The position numbers and the translations under genes are program-made. Under the pieces are notes generated by a model. The model had not been told where the DNA came from. It did not search any database and was given only the letters and a program-made list of their open reading frames with translations. Source: Sulfurirhabdus autotrophica (GTDB lineage Bacteria > Pseudomonadota > Gammaproteobacteria > Burkholderiales > SMCO01). Taken from it: a stretch of 64,000 bases of DNA. Within the stretch, counting starts at the first letter, position 1. Each line of letters opens with the position of its first letter. Below are positions 1-9,303 of this stretch, piece by piece. The DNA lies in the NCBI RefSeq assembly GCF_004346685.1, contig NZ_SMCO01000010.1, positions 55,859 through 119,858 of the forward strand. Direction: 5' to 3'.

Positions 1-118
1 CATCATCCTACGCCGAAATCCGTTTCGTCTGGGCGACCATGCACCTGCCTCCTACTGCCCTGGGACGGCAGAGAAGGATGCTATTCCCTCTTTTTTCTAA
101 CCCTAAACGGAGGTTGTC
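1..118. other. Upstream flank of dabB, no gene seen
   Basis: I see no convincing coding region here. It ends in a strong ribosome binding site (GGAGG about 5 bases before the ATG at 119). The dabBA promoter, and any LysR-type regulator often found next to dab operons, would lie left of the window. Confidence 0.5.
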
Positions 119-1774
119 ATGCAATCAATATCTAGCCTCCTTACGCCTATTCTGGTTATTTTTGCCCCGTTGATCTTGCTGTTGGCGGGATTGATACCGA
201 CTGGCTGGGCCAACCAACGCCCAAGGTTTATGGCGCGCCTGAACGGCACCATTTCCTGGATCGCCTGCTTCAGCGCCTTGCTGGCGGCAGCAGTACACAG
301 CTTCGACGGCACCCGCACCTGGACCCTCTACACTATTGACCTGCCGGGAGACATTGGTGCCTTTTCCATCAGCGCCTACGTCAACAGTGTTACCGTAATC
401 ATGCTGGTTCTGGTGTCCTTCGTTGGTGCCGTGGTGACTCGCTACTCGCGCAACAACCTGGATGGGGATCGCAACCAGGGGCGCTTCCACAAGTGGCTTA
501 GCCTGACCCTGGGTACTATTCTGACCCTGATCATATCGGGTAATATGCTCATGTTCTGGTTGGCCTGGATCTCCAACAGTCTGTGCCTGCATCAACTCCT
601 GACGTTCTATCGAGAGCGTCCGGCTGCCTTGTTGGCCGCGCACAAGAAATTTATCGCCAACCGGATCAGCGATCTGAGCCATCTCACTGCCATTTTTCTG
701 ATCGGTTCGACCCTGCATAGTCTTGAGTACGCGGACGTGCTCCACAGCATGGCGGCGATGAATGGCCCATTACCGCTTGCTCTGGAATGGGCATCGGTAT
801 TGATCGTGCTGAGCGCCGTCCTCAAATCCGCCCAGTTCCCACTACATGGCTGGCTGATTCAGGTGGTGGAGGCGCCCACGCCCGTGTCCGCCCTGTTGCA
901 TGCTGGCATCGTCAACGCCGGTGCCTTTCTGATCATTCGCATGAGCCCCATCATGTCGCAATCCGAAGTCGCTCAGGGATCTTTGGCGGTTATCGGCCTC
1001 ACCACCCTGGCCCTGGCCTCTCTGGTGATGCTCACCCAGACTAGCATCAAGGTGTCGCTAGCCTGGTCCACCACCGCGCAGATGGGTTTCATGCTGCTGG
1101 AGTGCGGTCTTGGTCTCTACAGCCTGGCCATGCTGCACCTGGTGGCCCACTCTCTGTACAAGGCTCACGCTTTCCTGGCCTCCGGCAGTGGTGTGGACGC
1201 CTTTCGGGCACCCGCCATAACCAGCAGTCCCGGCGGTTTCAAGCCCGGACTGATAGTCATGGCCCTGATTACCGGGGGGCTCATGGCGCTAGGCGTAGGG
1301 GCCGCCTTCGGCATCACCCCCGATGCACAACCGGCCCTTATCGCCACAGCGACTATCGTCGCAATAGCCATGAGTCAGCTGCTGCTGCAATCGGCCAGCG
1401 CGATGGGTAATGGCGTATTACTGCTGCGCGGCCTGGGGCTGAGCGCCGTAGTCTGCGTCGCCTATTTCACCTTGCATACTCTATTTGAGATGGCCCTGAA
1501 GGGTAGCGTGCTGCCCATACAGGATGCGGCTGGGCCTTTCCAGAGCGCATTAGCCCTTGTCATCGTCGGTGTTTTTCTGGCACTGATGATGTTGCAGCAG
1601 GCTCTCAAATACGCTCCAACTGCCTTGAGAGAAGGGTTGTACATGCACTTGTACAACGGCCTGTACATCGATGTGTACATCACCCGGTTGCTGCAGCGCG
1701 TATGGCCTAGTCCGAAACCGGTTCAGGATAGCCTGCATACACCCTTCGCTACAGAAAAATCCCACGGAGATTGA
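119..1774 (+). CDS. dabB: DabB: NuoL-like proton-conducting subunit of the DAB inorganic carbon pump
   Basis: A 551-residue polytopic membrane protein of the NADH-quinone oxidoreductase subunit 5 / Mrp antiporter family. The family signature PTPVSALLHAG lies near residue 250, within many hydrophobic helices. It is immediately followed by dabA, and this pairing defines the DAB (DABs accumulate bicarbonate) system. There DabB is thought to pass cations through the membrane and energise DabA on the cytoplasmic face. It is shorter than a true NuoL and no other nuo genes are nearby, which argues against complex I. The ATG has a strong GGAGG site. The GC content is clearly higher than in DNA right of 4.4 kb, suggesting acquisition by transfer. 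Family assignment is secure; carbon transport is inferred from the pair. Confidence 0.93.
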   Translation: MQSISSLLTPILVIFAPLILLLAGLIPTGWANQRPRFMARLNGTISWIACFSALLAAAVHSFDGTRTWTLYTIDLPGDIGAFSISAYVNSVTVIMLVLVSFVGAVVTRYSRNNLDGDRNQGRFHKWLSLTLGTILTLIISGNMLMFWLAWISNSLCLHQLLTFYRERPAALLAAHKKFIANRISDLSHLTAIFLIGSTLHSLEYADVLHSMAAMNGPLPLALEWASVLIVLSAVLKSAQFPLHGWLIQVVEAPTPVSALLHAGIVNAGAFLIIRMSPIMSQSEVAQGSLAVIGLTTLALASLVMLTQTSIKVSLAWSTTAQMGFMLLECGLGLYSLAMLHLVAHSLYKAHAFLASGSGVDAFRAPAITSSPGGFKPGLIVMALITGGLMALGVGAAFGITPDAQPALIATATIVAIAMSQLLLQSASAMGNGVLLLRGLGLSAVVCVAYFTLHTLFEMALKGSVLPIQDAAGPFQSALALVIVGVFLALMMLQQALKYAPTALREGLYMHLYNGLYIDVYITRLLQRVWPSPKPVQDSLHTPFATEKSHGD

Positions 1775-1776
1775 TC

Positions 1777-4386
1777 ATGAACATGAATGATAGCGCCGTC
1801 TTGAACGGGATCGAAAGCGCGGTCGGCAAAGAGTACACAACACACGGGAAGGCAGAGCAGGTAATGCAAACGCAATCGCGCACATTGCCTGCGCTGAATG
1901 CTGCAGAGCTGAACCGGTGCATTGATGCAGCCTGCGGGCGGATTGCGCCACTGTGGCCGCTTAAGCACTTCGTTGCCGTCAATCCCTTCGTCGGGCTAAG
2001 CGATTACAGTTTCCAGGATGCCTCGGACACCCTGGCCCGCATCACCGGCTCCAACCTCTATATGCCGCGTGACTATTACCACGAGCAACTGGCAACCGGC
2101 CGCATTTCCAAAGATGACCTGCAGCAGGCCATCGCCCGCTGCGGCAGCAGCCTGGATATGGCGATAGTTGAGTGGACGCTGGCTGCCGCTGCGCCTCGCC
2201 CCAGGCTGGGCATGGCCCCGGTCAGCGCGGTGCTGGAGCAGGTTGAAGGCGGACTCTGGTCAAGTTTCGTTACCGAGCGCATAAGCCTTCACTGCGCTGC
2301 CTATTTTGATCTGGGTCAGGCTATCGTAGCCATGCCCTGGCGTGACCAGTCCCTCTATACATCCTGGCGCAAGGCTGCCGCCATCGACCTCAGTCCGGCG
2401 ATGATGGGCCTGCACCACTTTCGCTCGGAAGTCAGCCGGCTGCCTGCCGATTCGCGCACCGCTATCGCGTGGGCCGTTGCCCAACTGGATATCCCTGATG
2501 CGGGAATGGAGCGTTATCTGCATGCCTCGCTGCTGAGTATCGGCGGCTGGGCGGCCTGGGCCCGTTACTTGCGCTGGCAGGCAGAACTCAGCGGAGGGCG
2601 GGACGATTCCATCGTTGACCTGTTGGCCATCCGTCTGATGTGGGATGTGCTGTTGTTCAAGGAAAAAGAATCGGTAGGCCTGGTGGCGGGCTGGCGCGAG
2701 ATGTTGGCCGCCAGCATGCGCCCTCCCTCCGCCAAGCGTCAGGTGGCGGCGGAGATAGACCGCATTATGCTCAACGCCATGGAAATTGGCTTTCAGCGCA
2801 CTGTAATCGCCGGCCTGAACAGTGCAGCCCGGAACGGGCTGCGTACCCAGCCCACCGCCCGGCCAGCGGTCCAGGCAGCCTTCTGCATTGACGTGCGTTC
2901 CGAAGTGTTTCGCCGTTCCCTGGAGACCGTGACGCCATCGGTGCAGACCATTGGCTTCGCCGGTTTCTTCGGCATCTTCATCGAGCACGTACCCTTGGGC
3001 GCCAGTGTTGGTCATAGCCATGTGCCGGTGATCTTCAAGCCGGCCTATCGTATCTATGAAAAGGTCAAGGATGGTAATCAGCAGACGAGCAATGAGCTGA
3101 ACAATCGGCGCCGACGAATCGGTTTGTCCAAGGCTTGGAAAGGCTTCAAACTGTCGGCATCCTCCTGTTTCTCCTTTGTCGAGGCCGTTGGGTTGATGTA
3201 TGCACCCAAGCTGCTGACCGACAGCTTCGGCTGGAGCCGGCCGGTTCCCGATCCCTTCACCTATGGTCTCGACCAGCAGGTGATCGATCGGATAGGGCCG
3301 ACGCTGGCCGAGGTACCTAAGGCGCAGTCCTGTCCCCATCATGCGGATTCGGGCATTCCGGCGTCCGATTGGGTTGGGCATGCAGAGCGCATTCTGCGTG
3401 CCATGTCCATGACCAACAACTTCGGGCGCCTGGTGCTGTTGGCCGGCCACGGCAGTACCACGGTGAACAATCCCCACGCCTCCGGCCTGGACTGCGGCGC
3501 TTGCGCCGGGCAGACTGGCGAGGCCAGCGCCCGTGTGGTGGTCGCTCTGCTAAATCAGCCGGCAGTGCGACGCGACCTGCGTGAACGGGGTATCGTCATC
3601 CCCGAGGACACATGGTTCCTGGCCGGACTTCACGACACCACTACGGATGAAGTACGTCTGTTTGATACCGACGAGGTGCCCAAGCAGTTGGCCCCGGACT
3701 TGGAACAACTGCATAAGTGGCTGGAACAGGCCAGTGACCTGACCCGCATGCAGCGTTCCGCGTTGCTGGGTATCGCCAGCCTGCCCAACCACGAGATAGA
3801 GACCAATGTGCGCCAGCGCAGTCGCGACTGGTCCCAGGTGCGGCCGGAATGGGCTCTGGCTAACAACGCCGCCTTCATCGCCGCGCCGAGGGAGCGCACG
3901 GTCAGCATGAATCTGGATGGCCGCGCCTTCCTGCACGAGTATGCCTGGCAGAACGACAGTGAGTTCAAGATTCTGGAGTTGATCATGACCGCTCCCATGG
4001 TGGTGGCCAACTGGATCAACATGCAGTACTACGGATCGGTGGTCGACAACCAGCGTTTCGGCAGCGGCAACAAGGTACTGCACAACGTGACGGGCGGTGC
4101 CATCGGCGTGTTGGAGGGCAACGGCGGCGACCTGCGCGTCGGTCTGCCGATGCAGTCCCTGCACAACGGCGAGCGTTGGGTGCATGAACCGTTGCGGTTG
4201 AGCGTGTTTATTGAGGCACCTCAGGCGGCCATAGAAAACATTATGGCTCGCCATGAACTGGTGAGCCAGTTGGTGGAGAATGGTTGGCTGCACCTGTTCC
4301 GCATAGACGAGGAAAGTGTTGTCCATCGGCGCGTGTCAGGCACACAGTGGGAGCAAGCTGACATGCCGCAACAGGCTGCCCTATGA
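1777..4386 (+). CDS. dabA: DabA: beta-carbonic-anhydrase-like zinc subunit of the DAB carbon pump (DUF2309)
   Basis: A DUF2309/UPF0753 protein of 869 residues from the ATG at 1777. That start has GGAG 8 bases upstream; a TTG at 1771 could add two residues. Known DabA coordinates zinc with a Cys-x-Asp pair and a His followed 15 residues later by Cys. Here these are C370 and D372 (in FCIDVRSE) and H558 and C573 (AGHGS ... LDCGAC), with the same 15-residue gap. This indicates an intact active site for vectorial CO2-to-bicarbonate conversion. The start sits right at the dabB stop, so the two are translationally linked. The gene shares the high GC of dabB; for example the 60 bases from 3481 hold 46 G or C. 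Likely role: raising cytoplasmic bicarbonate for autotrophic CO2 fixation. Confidence 0.95.
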   Translation: MNMNDSAVLNGIESAVGKEYTTHGKAEQVMQTQSRTLPALNAAELNRCIDAACGRIAPLWPLKHFVAVNPFVGLSDYSFQDASDTLARITGSNLYMPRDYYHEQLATGRISKDDLQQAIARCGSSLDMAIVEWTLAAAAPRPRLGMAPVSAVLEQVEGGLWSSFVTERISLHCAAYFDLGQAIVAMPWRDQSLYTSWRKAAAIDLSPAMMGLHHFRSEVSRLPADSRTAIAWAVAQLDIPDAGMERYLHASLLSIGGWAAWARYLRWQAELSGGRDDSIVDLLAIRLMWDVLLFKEKESVGLVAGWREMLAASMRPPSAKRQVAAEIDRIMLNAMEIGFQRTVIAGLNSAARNGLRTQPTARPAVQAAFCIDVRSEVFRRSLETVTPSVQTIGFAGFFGIFIEHVPLGASVGHSHVPVIFKPAYRIYEKVKDGNQQTSNELNNRRRRIGLSKAWKGFKLSASSCFSFVEAVGLMYAPKLLTDSFGWSRPVPDPFTYGLDQQVIDRIGPTLAEVPKAQSCPHHADSGIPASDWVGHAERILRAMSMTNNFGRLVLLAGHGSTTVNNPHASGLDCGACAGQTGEASARVVVALLNQPAVRRDLRERGIVIPEDTWFLAGLHDTTTDEVRLFDTDEVPKQLAPDLEQLHKWLEQASDLTRMQRSALLGIASLPNHEIETNVRQRSRDWSQVRPEWALANNAAFIAAPRERTVSMNLDGRAFLHEYAWQNDSEFKILELIMTAPMVVANWINMQYYGSVVDNQRFGSGNKVLHNVTGGAIGVLEGNGGDLRVGLPMQSLHNGERWVHEPLRLSVFIEAPQAAIENIMARHELVSQLVENGWLHLFRIDEESVVHRRVSGTQWEQADMPQQAAL

Positions 4387-4648
4387 CCGTTGATTGCAGC
4401 CATTCAAATACGGGTCCAAGTATGTCACTGTTCTATTGACAGGTAATGGAATTATGCATACTGGCACAGAAACAATGACTGTTTTGCCACCCCTGGCCAC
4501 GACTACCATCACAAACATATTTCCAACAAGACTTCGGAGCGTGAATCTAACCCGCACCTGGCGGGCAAAAGTCGCGATAAATTGCCTGAGCCCAATGCAA
4601 TCCGTAAGCTTCACGCGGAGAACCTGCAAGTCTCTGAAAATAAATTGT
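4387..4648. other. Non-coding gap between convergent dabA and the EAL gene
   Basis: Open frames of about 118 codons exist on both strands here. They resemble no family I know, have no good ribosome binding site and run into the EAL gene, so I treat the stretch as non-coding. I see no clear terminator hairpin. The base composition changes from the GC-rich dab genes to the window average here, so it may mark the edge of an acquired segment. Confidence 0.45.
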
Positions 4649-6910
4649 TTAAATTTCCCTGACAGACAGAAGTTTCTCCAGATCCCTAGCGGGAACAGGT
4701 TTGCTGAAAAAGTACCCCTGCACTTCGTCGCAGTCAAACTGCTTCAATAACGCTAGTTGTTCAGCTGTTTCCACGCCTTCTGCTATCACTTTCAGATTCA
4801 AGCTCTGTCCAAGCAAGATCACCGTTTTTGTAATAGCGGCATCGTTTGTATCGCTGACCATATTGCGCACAAAAGATTGGTCTACTTTGAGTTTGCTGAT
4901 GGGGAACCGTTTTAAATAACTGAGCGAAGAATAACCGGTGCCAAAATCATCAATGGATAGCTGGAGGCCTAAATTGCGCAATTCAATCAAGGTGGCAATG
5001 GTTTTTTCTGCATCATGCATTGCAACGCTTTCTGTGATTTCCAATTCAAGAAAATGCGGTTCCAGGCCGGTTTGTTGCAGAGTGGTAGCAACAAGCTTGG
5101 TAAATTCAGGGTGCTGAAACTGACGTGCCGAAATGTTAACTGCCATGGTGATGTGATTAAAGCCTGCGGTTTGCCAGGCTTTTGCCTGCAAACAGGCAGT
5201 GCGCAGTATCCATTCACCAATAGGAATGATCAGGCCGGATTCTTCAGCTATAGGGATAAATTCGGCAGGGGAAGAAAAGTTTTGTCCGTCCCGTCGCCAG
5301 CGCAATAGTGCTTCTACACCGTTGATCTGGTTATTGGCAATAACGACTTGCGGCTGATAGTGCAACTCAAGCTCGTTGCGTTCCAGTGCGTAGCGCAATC
5401 CATTTTCCAAAGCCAGCCAGTGGGCTACTTTTGCGTTCATGTCCTGTGTGTAGCTTTGGAAAGTATTGCCCCCTAGCTTCTGGGCGTTATTCACAGCGGC
5501 TTCCGCGTTTCTCATCAGGCCTTCCGGTTCGCTGCCATCCTGCGGGAATATACTGGCACCAATGCTCAGGGTGAAGAAAAAGTCCTGGCCATTTGCGTGT
5601 AAAGGCTCGCGCATGCTGATCTGTAGCTGTTCCACTAGCAGTTGTAGCTGGTGAGAATCTGACAGGTTTGGCATTAAAGCGCCGAAAGTGGCGCCTTCAA
5701 AGCGGAAGAAAACAACGCCCGTAGAAAAATCTGAATGTTGCTGTAGCAGCTTTTCAAGGCGGCTTGCCATAGCGCGTAACAGGTTATCACTGGCTTCATA
5801 ACCCTGACTTTCCAACACCAGTTTGATACGGTCTATCCGGAGCATGATTACGGCAAATTGACTTTCCGGACTCGCCTGATTAATGGCATTTTGCATGCTT
5901 TCATTGAACATGCGGCGATTGGGCAGGCTGGTTACTGTGTCATGGTAGGCTTGGAAAACTAGTTGTTTTTCAGCTTCTTTACGGTCAGTGACATCCGTAA
6001 TATAGATATGGCAAATATGCAGATCTTCCAGCATATGAATCATGCAATCCAGTGTTCTGTTTTGAATGCCATATTCAAATCCCAGACTTTCTGCGCCTGA
6101 TTTTTTAATTGAAGCTAAACGTAAATCAAAGTCTTCTGGTAATAACGCTTTTGCAAAATCCAGCCCGAGTTTGGAAAGCAGTATGGCTGTGGCAGGGTTG
6201 GAATAGGTGACTTGACCATTCCATGACAAACGTAATACCGGGTTGGGGTTTCTTTCTACGAACATGGACAGCCGCCGGCGTTCTGCGCTTTCGGCAATAT
6301 AAATGTTGACGTAATAACCGATCAGAATGGCGATGATAAAAATGACAATACTGAACCCAATGACCAGATTGATCATGAATTGGGTTTTGGATTGGGTGGA
6401 TAGTCCGCTGCTGGTAACGCGCTTTTGATTAAAAAAAACTAATTTATCAATAATAGGGGCTATGCTTTTTTCTAAAATGCTTACCCGTTCCAGAATTTCA
6501 CGAGCGTGGTCCCAATCAATGGGAGCGGTCGTGAGTGTTTTATCCAGCTGATTTGCCTGGCCATTTATTTCATCAGTCAGTTTTTCAATTTGGGTCAAAT
6601 AAGATTGGCTTTCGTCCATATTGTGAATCGTTCGCAAGCCAGCTTCAATAATAATTTGATTTGCAGAAAATGCTTTCAGAAAAATTGCTCTGTCAGCTGT
6701 TGCATAGTATTCATAAAGAATCGGTTTTTGCCCTGCAATGGCAACATGCAGTTTTGAGATGTCATTAAGGCGGGGAAGGTTGATTTCAACCAGGGATTGC
6801 GTGGCAGAAGATACAGCGTGCCCATTCATGTAAATCAGTACTGATAGCGTCACGCCTAGTGCGAGTACCAGCATGTAAATAGCGAGAATCTTTTTAGATA
6901 GGGATGACAT
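4649..6910 (-). CDS. Membrane sensor c-di-GMP phosphodiesterase with degenerate GGDEF and intact EAL
   Basis: 753 residues. A transmembrane helix at about 8-28, a helical extracytoplasmic sensor region of about 150 residues resembling four-helix chemoreceptor-type domains, a second helix at about 180-206, a PAS-like region at about 217-300, a GGDEF domain at about 315-485 and an EAL domain at about 500-745. The GGDEF signature is replaced by E405-G-A-T-F409, so cyclase activity is very unlikely. The EAL motif (E533-A-L) and downstream phosphodiesterase signatures (AVNISARQF, LELEITES, DDFGTGYSSL, VIAEGVET) are present, supporting c-di-GMP hydrolysis. It stands alone, convergent with dabA. The MSHA ATPase at 48.5 kb carries a c-di-GMP-binding N-domain and is a plausible downstream target, but that link is inference. 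Confidence 0.9.
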   Translation of the reverse strand: MSSLSKKILAIYMLVLALGVTLSVLIYMNGHAVSSATQSLVEINLPRLNDISKLHVAIAGQKPILYEYYATADRAIFLKAFSANQIIIEAGLRTIHNMDESQSYLTQIEKLTDEINGQANQLDKTLTTAPIDWDHAREILERVSILEKSIAPIIDKLVFFNQKRVTSSGLSTQSKTQFMINLVIGFSIVIFIIAILIGYYVNIYIAESAERRRLSMFVERNPNPVLRLSWNGQVTYSNPATAILLSKLGLDFAKALLPEDFDLRLASIKKSGAESLGFEYGIQNRTLDCMIHMLEDLHICHIYITDVTDRKEAEKQLVFQAYHDTVTSLPNRRMFNESMQNAINQASPESQFAVIMLRIDRIKLVLESQGYEASDNLLRAMASRLEKLLQQHSDFSTGVVFFRFEGATFGALMPNLSDSHQLQLLVEQLQISMREPLHANGQDFFFTLSIGASIFPQDGSEPEGLMRNAEAAVNNAQKLGGNTFQSYTQDMNAKVAHWLALENGLRYALERNELELHYQPQVVIANNQINGVEALLRWRRDGQNFSSPAEFIPIAEESGLIIPIGEWILRTACLQAKAWQTAGFNHITMAVNISARQFQHPEFTKLVATTLQQTGLEPHFLELEITESVAMHDAEKTIATLIELRNLGLQLSIDDFGTGYSSLSYLKRFPISKLKVDQSFVRNMVSDTNDAAITKTVILLGQSLNLKVIAEGVETAEQLALLKQFDCDEVQGYFFSKPVPARDLEKLLSVREI

Positions 6911-6974
6911 TTACCACCGAGCAATAAAATATAGAGTGTTGGATGTGCTCGCTAATTAGGATTTTTGTTTCAAA

Positions 6975-7760
6975 TTACATGTTATCACACCCTTTCCACG
7001 TGCCAAGAATAACTTCCGACTGATAAAGAGAATGCAGGATATCAAGTCCACCGGCCAATACTACAGCGGGATCGGGATGTTGTAGCTCAGTCGCAATTTG
7101 CAGTAAAGCACCTTTTCCTGTGAGGGAAGAGGATTGCAAAAGTGTGAGCAGTCTCATACTTATCGGATTAATCAGAATAAACTTTACTTCGTCATTTTTG
7201 TTACGGACGATAGCAAAGTGGGTGTCTTCTTTCTGTTCGGTAGTTGGTTTGAAACGCGGCCCGATTTTGTGCACGGGATAAGCATAACTTTGCAGTGATA
7301 ACAAAGGTGTGATGGCTGGCCTGGCATTTAACAGATCGCCATCAGGGTCGATGCGATTGTGCTCTATTTCCTTGTTGGAAATGGAAAGCATGAGTTCTAC
7401 CCATTCGTAATGTGCCAAATCGCGCATAAACGCCGGGTCTTCTGGCTGTTCGCCGCGCTCATTTTTCAGGTAATGAATGAATTCATCAGGGATCTGGCGA
7501 AAAAAAGGAGAATGGCAACGGTGAGTAGAAAAAAAGTCACGCACCAGTTTTGCCCATTTTCGTTTACCTGATACTTTATGCAGCACCGGAAAACAGGCAA
7601 GCAGAAAACCTTCCAGGTTGTTATATAGCAGTTCGTTGTAGACTTTCATGCGACGCGCAGGCACACCCTGCGGTCGCTTATTTTCCCGGGGGTTGCGAAT
7701 ATGGCCGGTAAAAGCGTACTGATACTGTTGAAATAACGGGATGTCAGGCTTTTCTGACAT
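6975..7760 (-). CDS. hvfC: HvfC/BufC-type DUF2063 partner of the MNIO peptide-modifying enzyme
   Basis: A 261-residue protein beginning MSEKPDIPLFQ, containing a DUF2063 (putative DNA-binding) domain in its N-terminal third and a C-terminal partner domain. The frame is open upstream, but the ATG at 7760 gives the usual length and overlaps the end of the DUF692 gene by 17 bases, typical of coupled translation. In Haemophilus HvfABC and in bufferin operons this protein forms a complex with the DUF692 iron enzyme and helps present the peptide precursor. It is the last gene of the minus-strand operon sigma / anti-sigma / precursor / DUF692 / DUF2063. Confidence 0.87.
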   Translation of the reverse strand: MSEKPDIPLFQQYQYAFTGHIRNPRENKRPQGVPARRMKVYNELLYNNLEGFLLACFPVLHKVSGKRKWAKLVRDFFSTHRCHSPFFRQIPDEFIHYLKNERGEQPEDPAFMRDLAHYEWVELMLSISNKEIEHNRIDPDGDLLNARPAITPLLSLQSYAYPVHKIGPRFKPTTEQKEDTHFAIVRNKNDEVKFILINPISMRLLTLLQSSSLTGKGALLQIATELQHPDPAVVLAGGLDILHSLYQSEVILGTWKGCDNM

Positions 7761-8592
7761 GTTGTGTTGTTTGGTAATGTTGTTGAAGGTGGGCAATACG
7801 TTCAATTTCCGGTAACAGTTCTGCCAGAGGTGGAATATTGAAATCTCGTTCCAGCAGGGTAGGGAAAACACCGAAAGTGCGATAGGTTTCTTCCAGCAAA
7901 TCCCATACCGGCTCGATGATATCGGCGCCATGGGTATCCACGATCAAATCTTCTGATTCCTGATAATGCCCGGCAGTATGGATATAAGCGATTCGGTCGC
8001 CAGGCAAGGCGCGCAAAAATGCAATTGGATCATATTGGTTATTGACGCTGTTGACATAGATGTTATTTACATCCAGATGCAGCATGCAATCTGCCTCTTC
8101 CAGCACCGCTTTAATAAAAGTGATTTCGTCCATTTCTGCAATTGGTGCTGCAACATAAAATGAGGCGTTTTCTACAGCAATCTTTTGTTCAAGAATGTCT
8201 TGAGTACGACGGATTCGCTTTGCTACGTATTTGACAGCTTCTTCAGTAAACGGAATAGGCAGTAAATCGTACAGGTGACCATCATCACTGCAATAACTTA
8301 AATGTTCGGTATAGAGTTGAATCTGATGTTGTTTTAGAAACGCTTTAATGCGTTTGAGAAAAACTTCGTCCAGAGGTGACGGTCCGCCCAAAGATAAAGA
8401 AAGGCCATGGCAGACTACAGGATAGCGTTCTGTAAAAAAATGCAGATCCTTGCCTAGCGCACCACCCATATCCAGCCAGTTTTCGGGCGCAATTTCATAG
8501 AAGTCAATAACGGAAGGTGGCTGGTTCTTCAGCGGAGCAATCAGCTCGCGCCGAAGACCAAGTCCCGCACCATAAATGGTTTTATGATTCAT
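7744..8592 (-). CDS. hvfB: HvfB/BufB: DUF692 multinuclear non-heme iron oxidative enzyme (MNIO)
   Basis: 282 residues of the DUF692 TIM-barrel family, which oxidatively modifies cysteines in ribosomal peptides. Likely metal and substrate residues, all in expected order, are E33 and E37-N38, H62 (CHGLSLSLGG), E96-H97, E141-N142, D174 and N176 (LDVNNIYVN), H205, H209, H221 and E248/D250. The gene sits between the cysteine-containing precursor and the DUF2063 partner. By analogy with Haemophilus HvfB it would convert Cys in (E/D)GKC motifs to thio-oxazole or oxazolone-thioamide type groups that chelate copper. The exact product here is unproven. Confidence 0.92.
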   Translation of the reverse strand: MNHKTIYGAGLGLRRELIAPLKNQPPSVIDFYEIAPENWLDMGGALGKDLHFFTERYPVVCHGLSLSLGGPSPLDEVFLKRIKAFLKQHQIQLYTEHLSYCSDDGHLYDLLPIPFTEEAVKYVAKRIRRTQDILEQKIAVENASFYVAAPIAEMDEITFIKAVLEEADCMLHLDVNNIYVNSVNNQYDPIAFLRALPGDRIAYIHTAGHYQESEDLIVDTHGADIIEPVWDLLEETYRTFGVFPTLLERDFNIPPLAELLPEIERIAHLQQHYQTTQHVRKA

Positions 8593-8613
8593 GATTAGGG
8601 TATTGAGCCAGTA

Positions 8614-8952
8614 TTACTGGGCTGCTTTATCGCCAGCTTTAGCTTTTGATGCACCACATTTGGCTTCACCACATTTGCCATCAGGCATTTTTTTGTCAGT
8701 GGCTTTCATATTGTCTTTGCTGTTCTCGGACATATCGCCGCACTTTCCATCTTTTGCTTTGGTTGCTGCAGCCTTATCGCCTGCACATTTGCCATCCTTG
8801 GCTTTGGCATCAGCGCCGGCAACCATGTAGCCTTTGTCCAGGGTCTGCATTGCAAAAGGATTTCCTGCTGCGTTTACAACAGGTGAAGCACTTAGCGTAG
8901 CTACGAAAGCGGTACCTAAAGCAATAGTCAGTGCAGATTTATTGATAGCCAT
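8614..8952 (-). CDS. hvfA: HvfA-like secreted RiPP precursor with DGKC motifs
   Basis: 112 residues from the ATG at 8952, which has GGAG 10 bases upstream; an upstream in-frame start at 8976 is less likely. A Sec signal peptide covers about residues 1-28, followed by the family-typical segment F33...L38-D-K-G-Y-M and then a low-complexity Lys/Ala/Asp/Gly tail. The only cysteines are C56, C71, C94 and C99, in DGKCA, DGKCG, DGKCG and EAKCG. HvfA proteins normally carry EGKCG repeats, so Asp largely replaces Glu here. The cysteines are expected to be modified by HvfB/HvfC and, after export, to bind copper or a similar soft metal in the periplasm. Context is decisive: sigma and anti-sigma upstream, modification enzymes downstream. 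Confidence 0.88.
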   Translation of the reverse strand: MAINKSALTIALGTAFVATLSASPVVNAAGNPFAMQTLDKGYMVAGADAKAKDGKCAGDKAAATKAKDGKCGDMSENSKDNMKATDKKMPDGKCGEAKCGASKAKAGDKAAQ

Positions 8953-9013
8953 GTTTGTATATCTCCAAGTTTTCAATTAAAAAAATACCGGTTTCCCGGA
9001 ACAGTGCATGCAT

Positions 9014-9289
9014 TCATTCTGATGCGGATTTCGCATCCTGTTTGCGGTGCAATTCTTCCAATATCCGTTCCTGCGCTTCGGGCGTAAGCCCGGGTTGTGA
9101 GGAGGGAATATCTTCAGGTTCAGATGCAAGCTTTTTACCAGCTTTGTGCAGAAACGCTAACTGCTGATCCACTTTTGAACAAGCATTGCAGATCAATAAA
9201 TGCAATTTCATGCTTATCTTTTCTGTTAACGTCAGGTTGCGATCAAAGGATTGTGACAACAATTTACTGGCATCTTTACAAGTTAACAC
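9014..9289 (-). CDS. Zinc-finger anti-sigma factor (ZAS type) for the adjacent ECF sigma factor
   Basis: 91 residues starting at a GTG with GGGAGAG just upstream. The zinc-binding anti-sigma motif H-x3-C-x2-C is present as H30, C34 and C37 (HLLICNAC), with an extra C4. No transmembrane helix is evident, so it would act as a soluble, ChrR- or RsrA-like redox or metal-sensitive inhibitor. It lies 14 bases downstream of the sigma gene and upstream of hvfA, the standard arrangement in Hvf-type clusters. Loss of zinc, thiol oxidation or copper binding would be a natural release signal; this is inference. Confidence 0.85.
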   Translation of the reverse strand: MLTCKDASKLLSQSFDRNLTLTEKISMKLHLLICNACSKVDQQLAFLHKAGKKLASEPEDIPSSQPGLTPEAQERILEELHRKQDAKSASE

Positions 9290-9303
9290 TATTGTCTCTC
9301 CCT

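Noticed and set aside
2260..4326. Long minus-strand open frames (405 and 258 codons) inside dabA
   Set aside because: They are antisense shadows created by the GC-rich codon usage of dabA, whose own frame has intact zinc ligands and family length.
4394..4750. 118-codon plus-strand frame after dabA
   Set aside because: No ribosome binding site, no recognisable family, and it runs antisense into the EAL gene.
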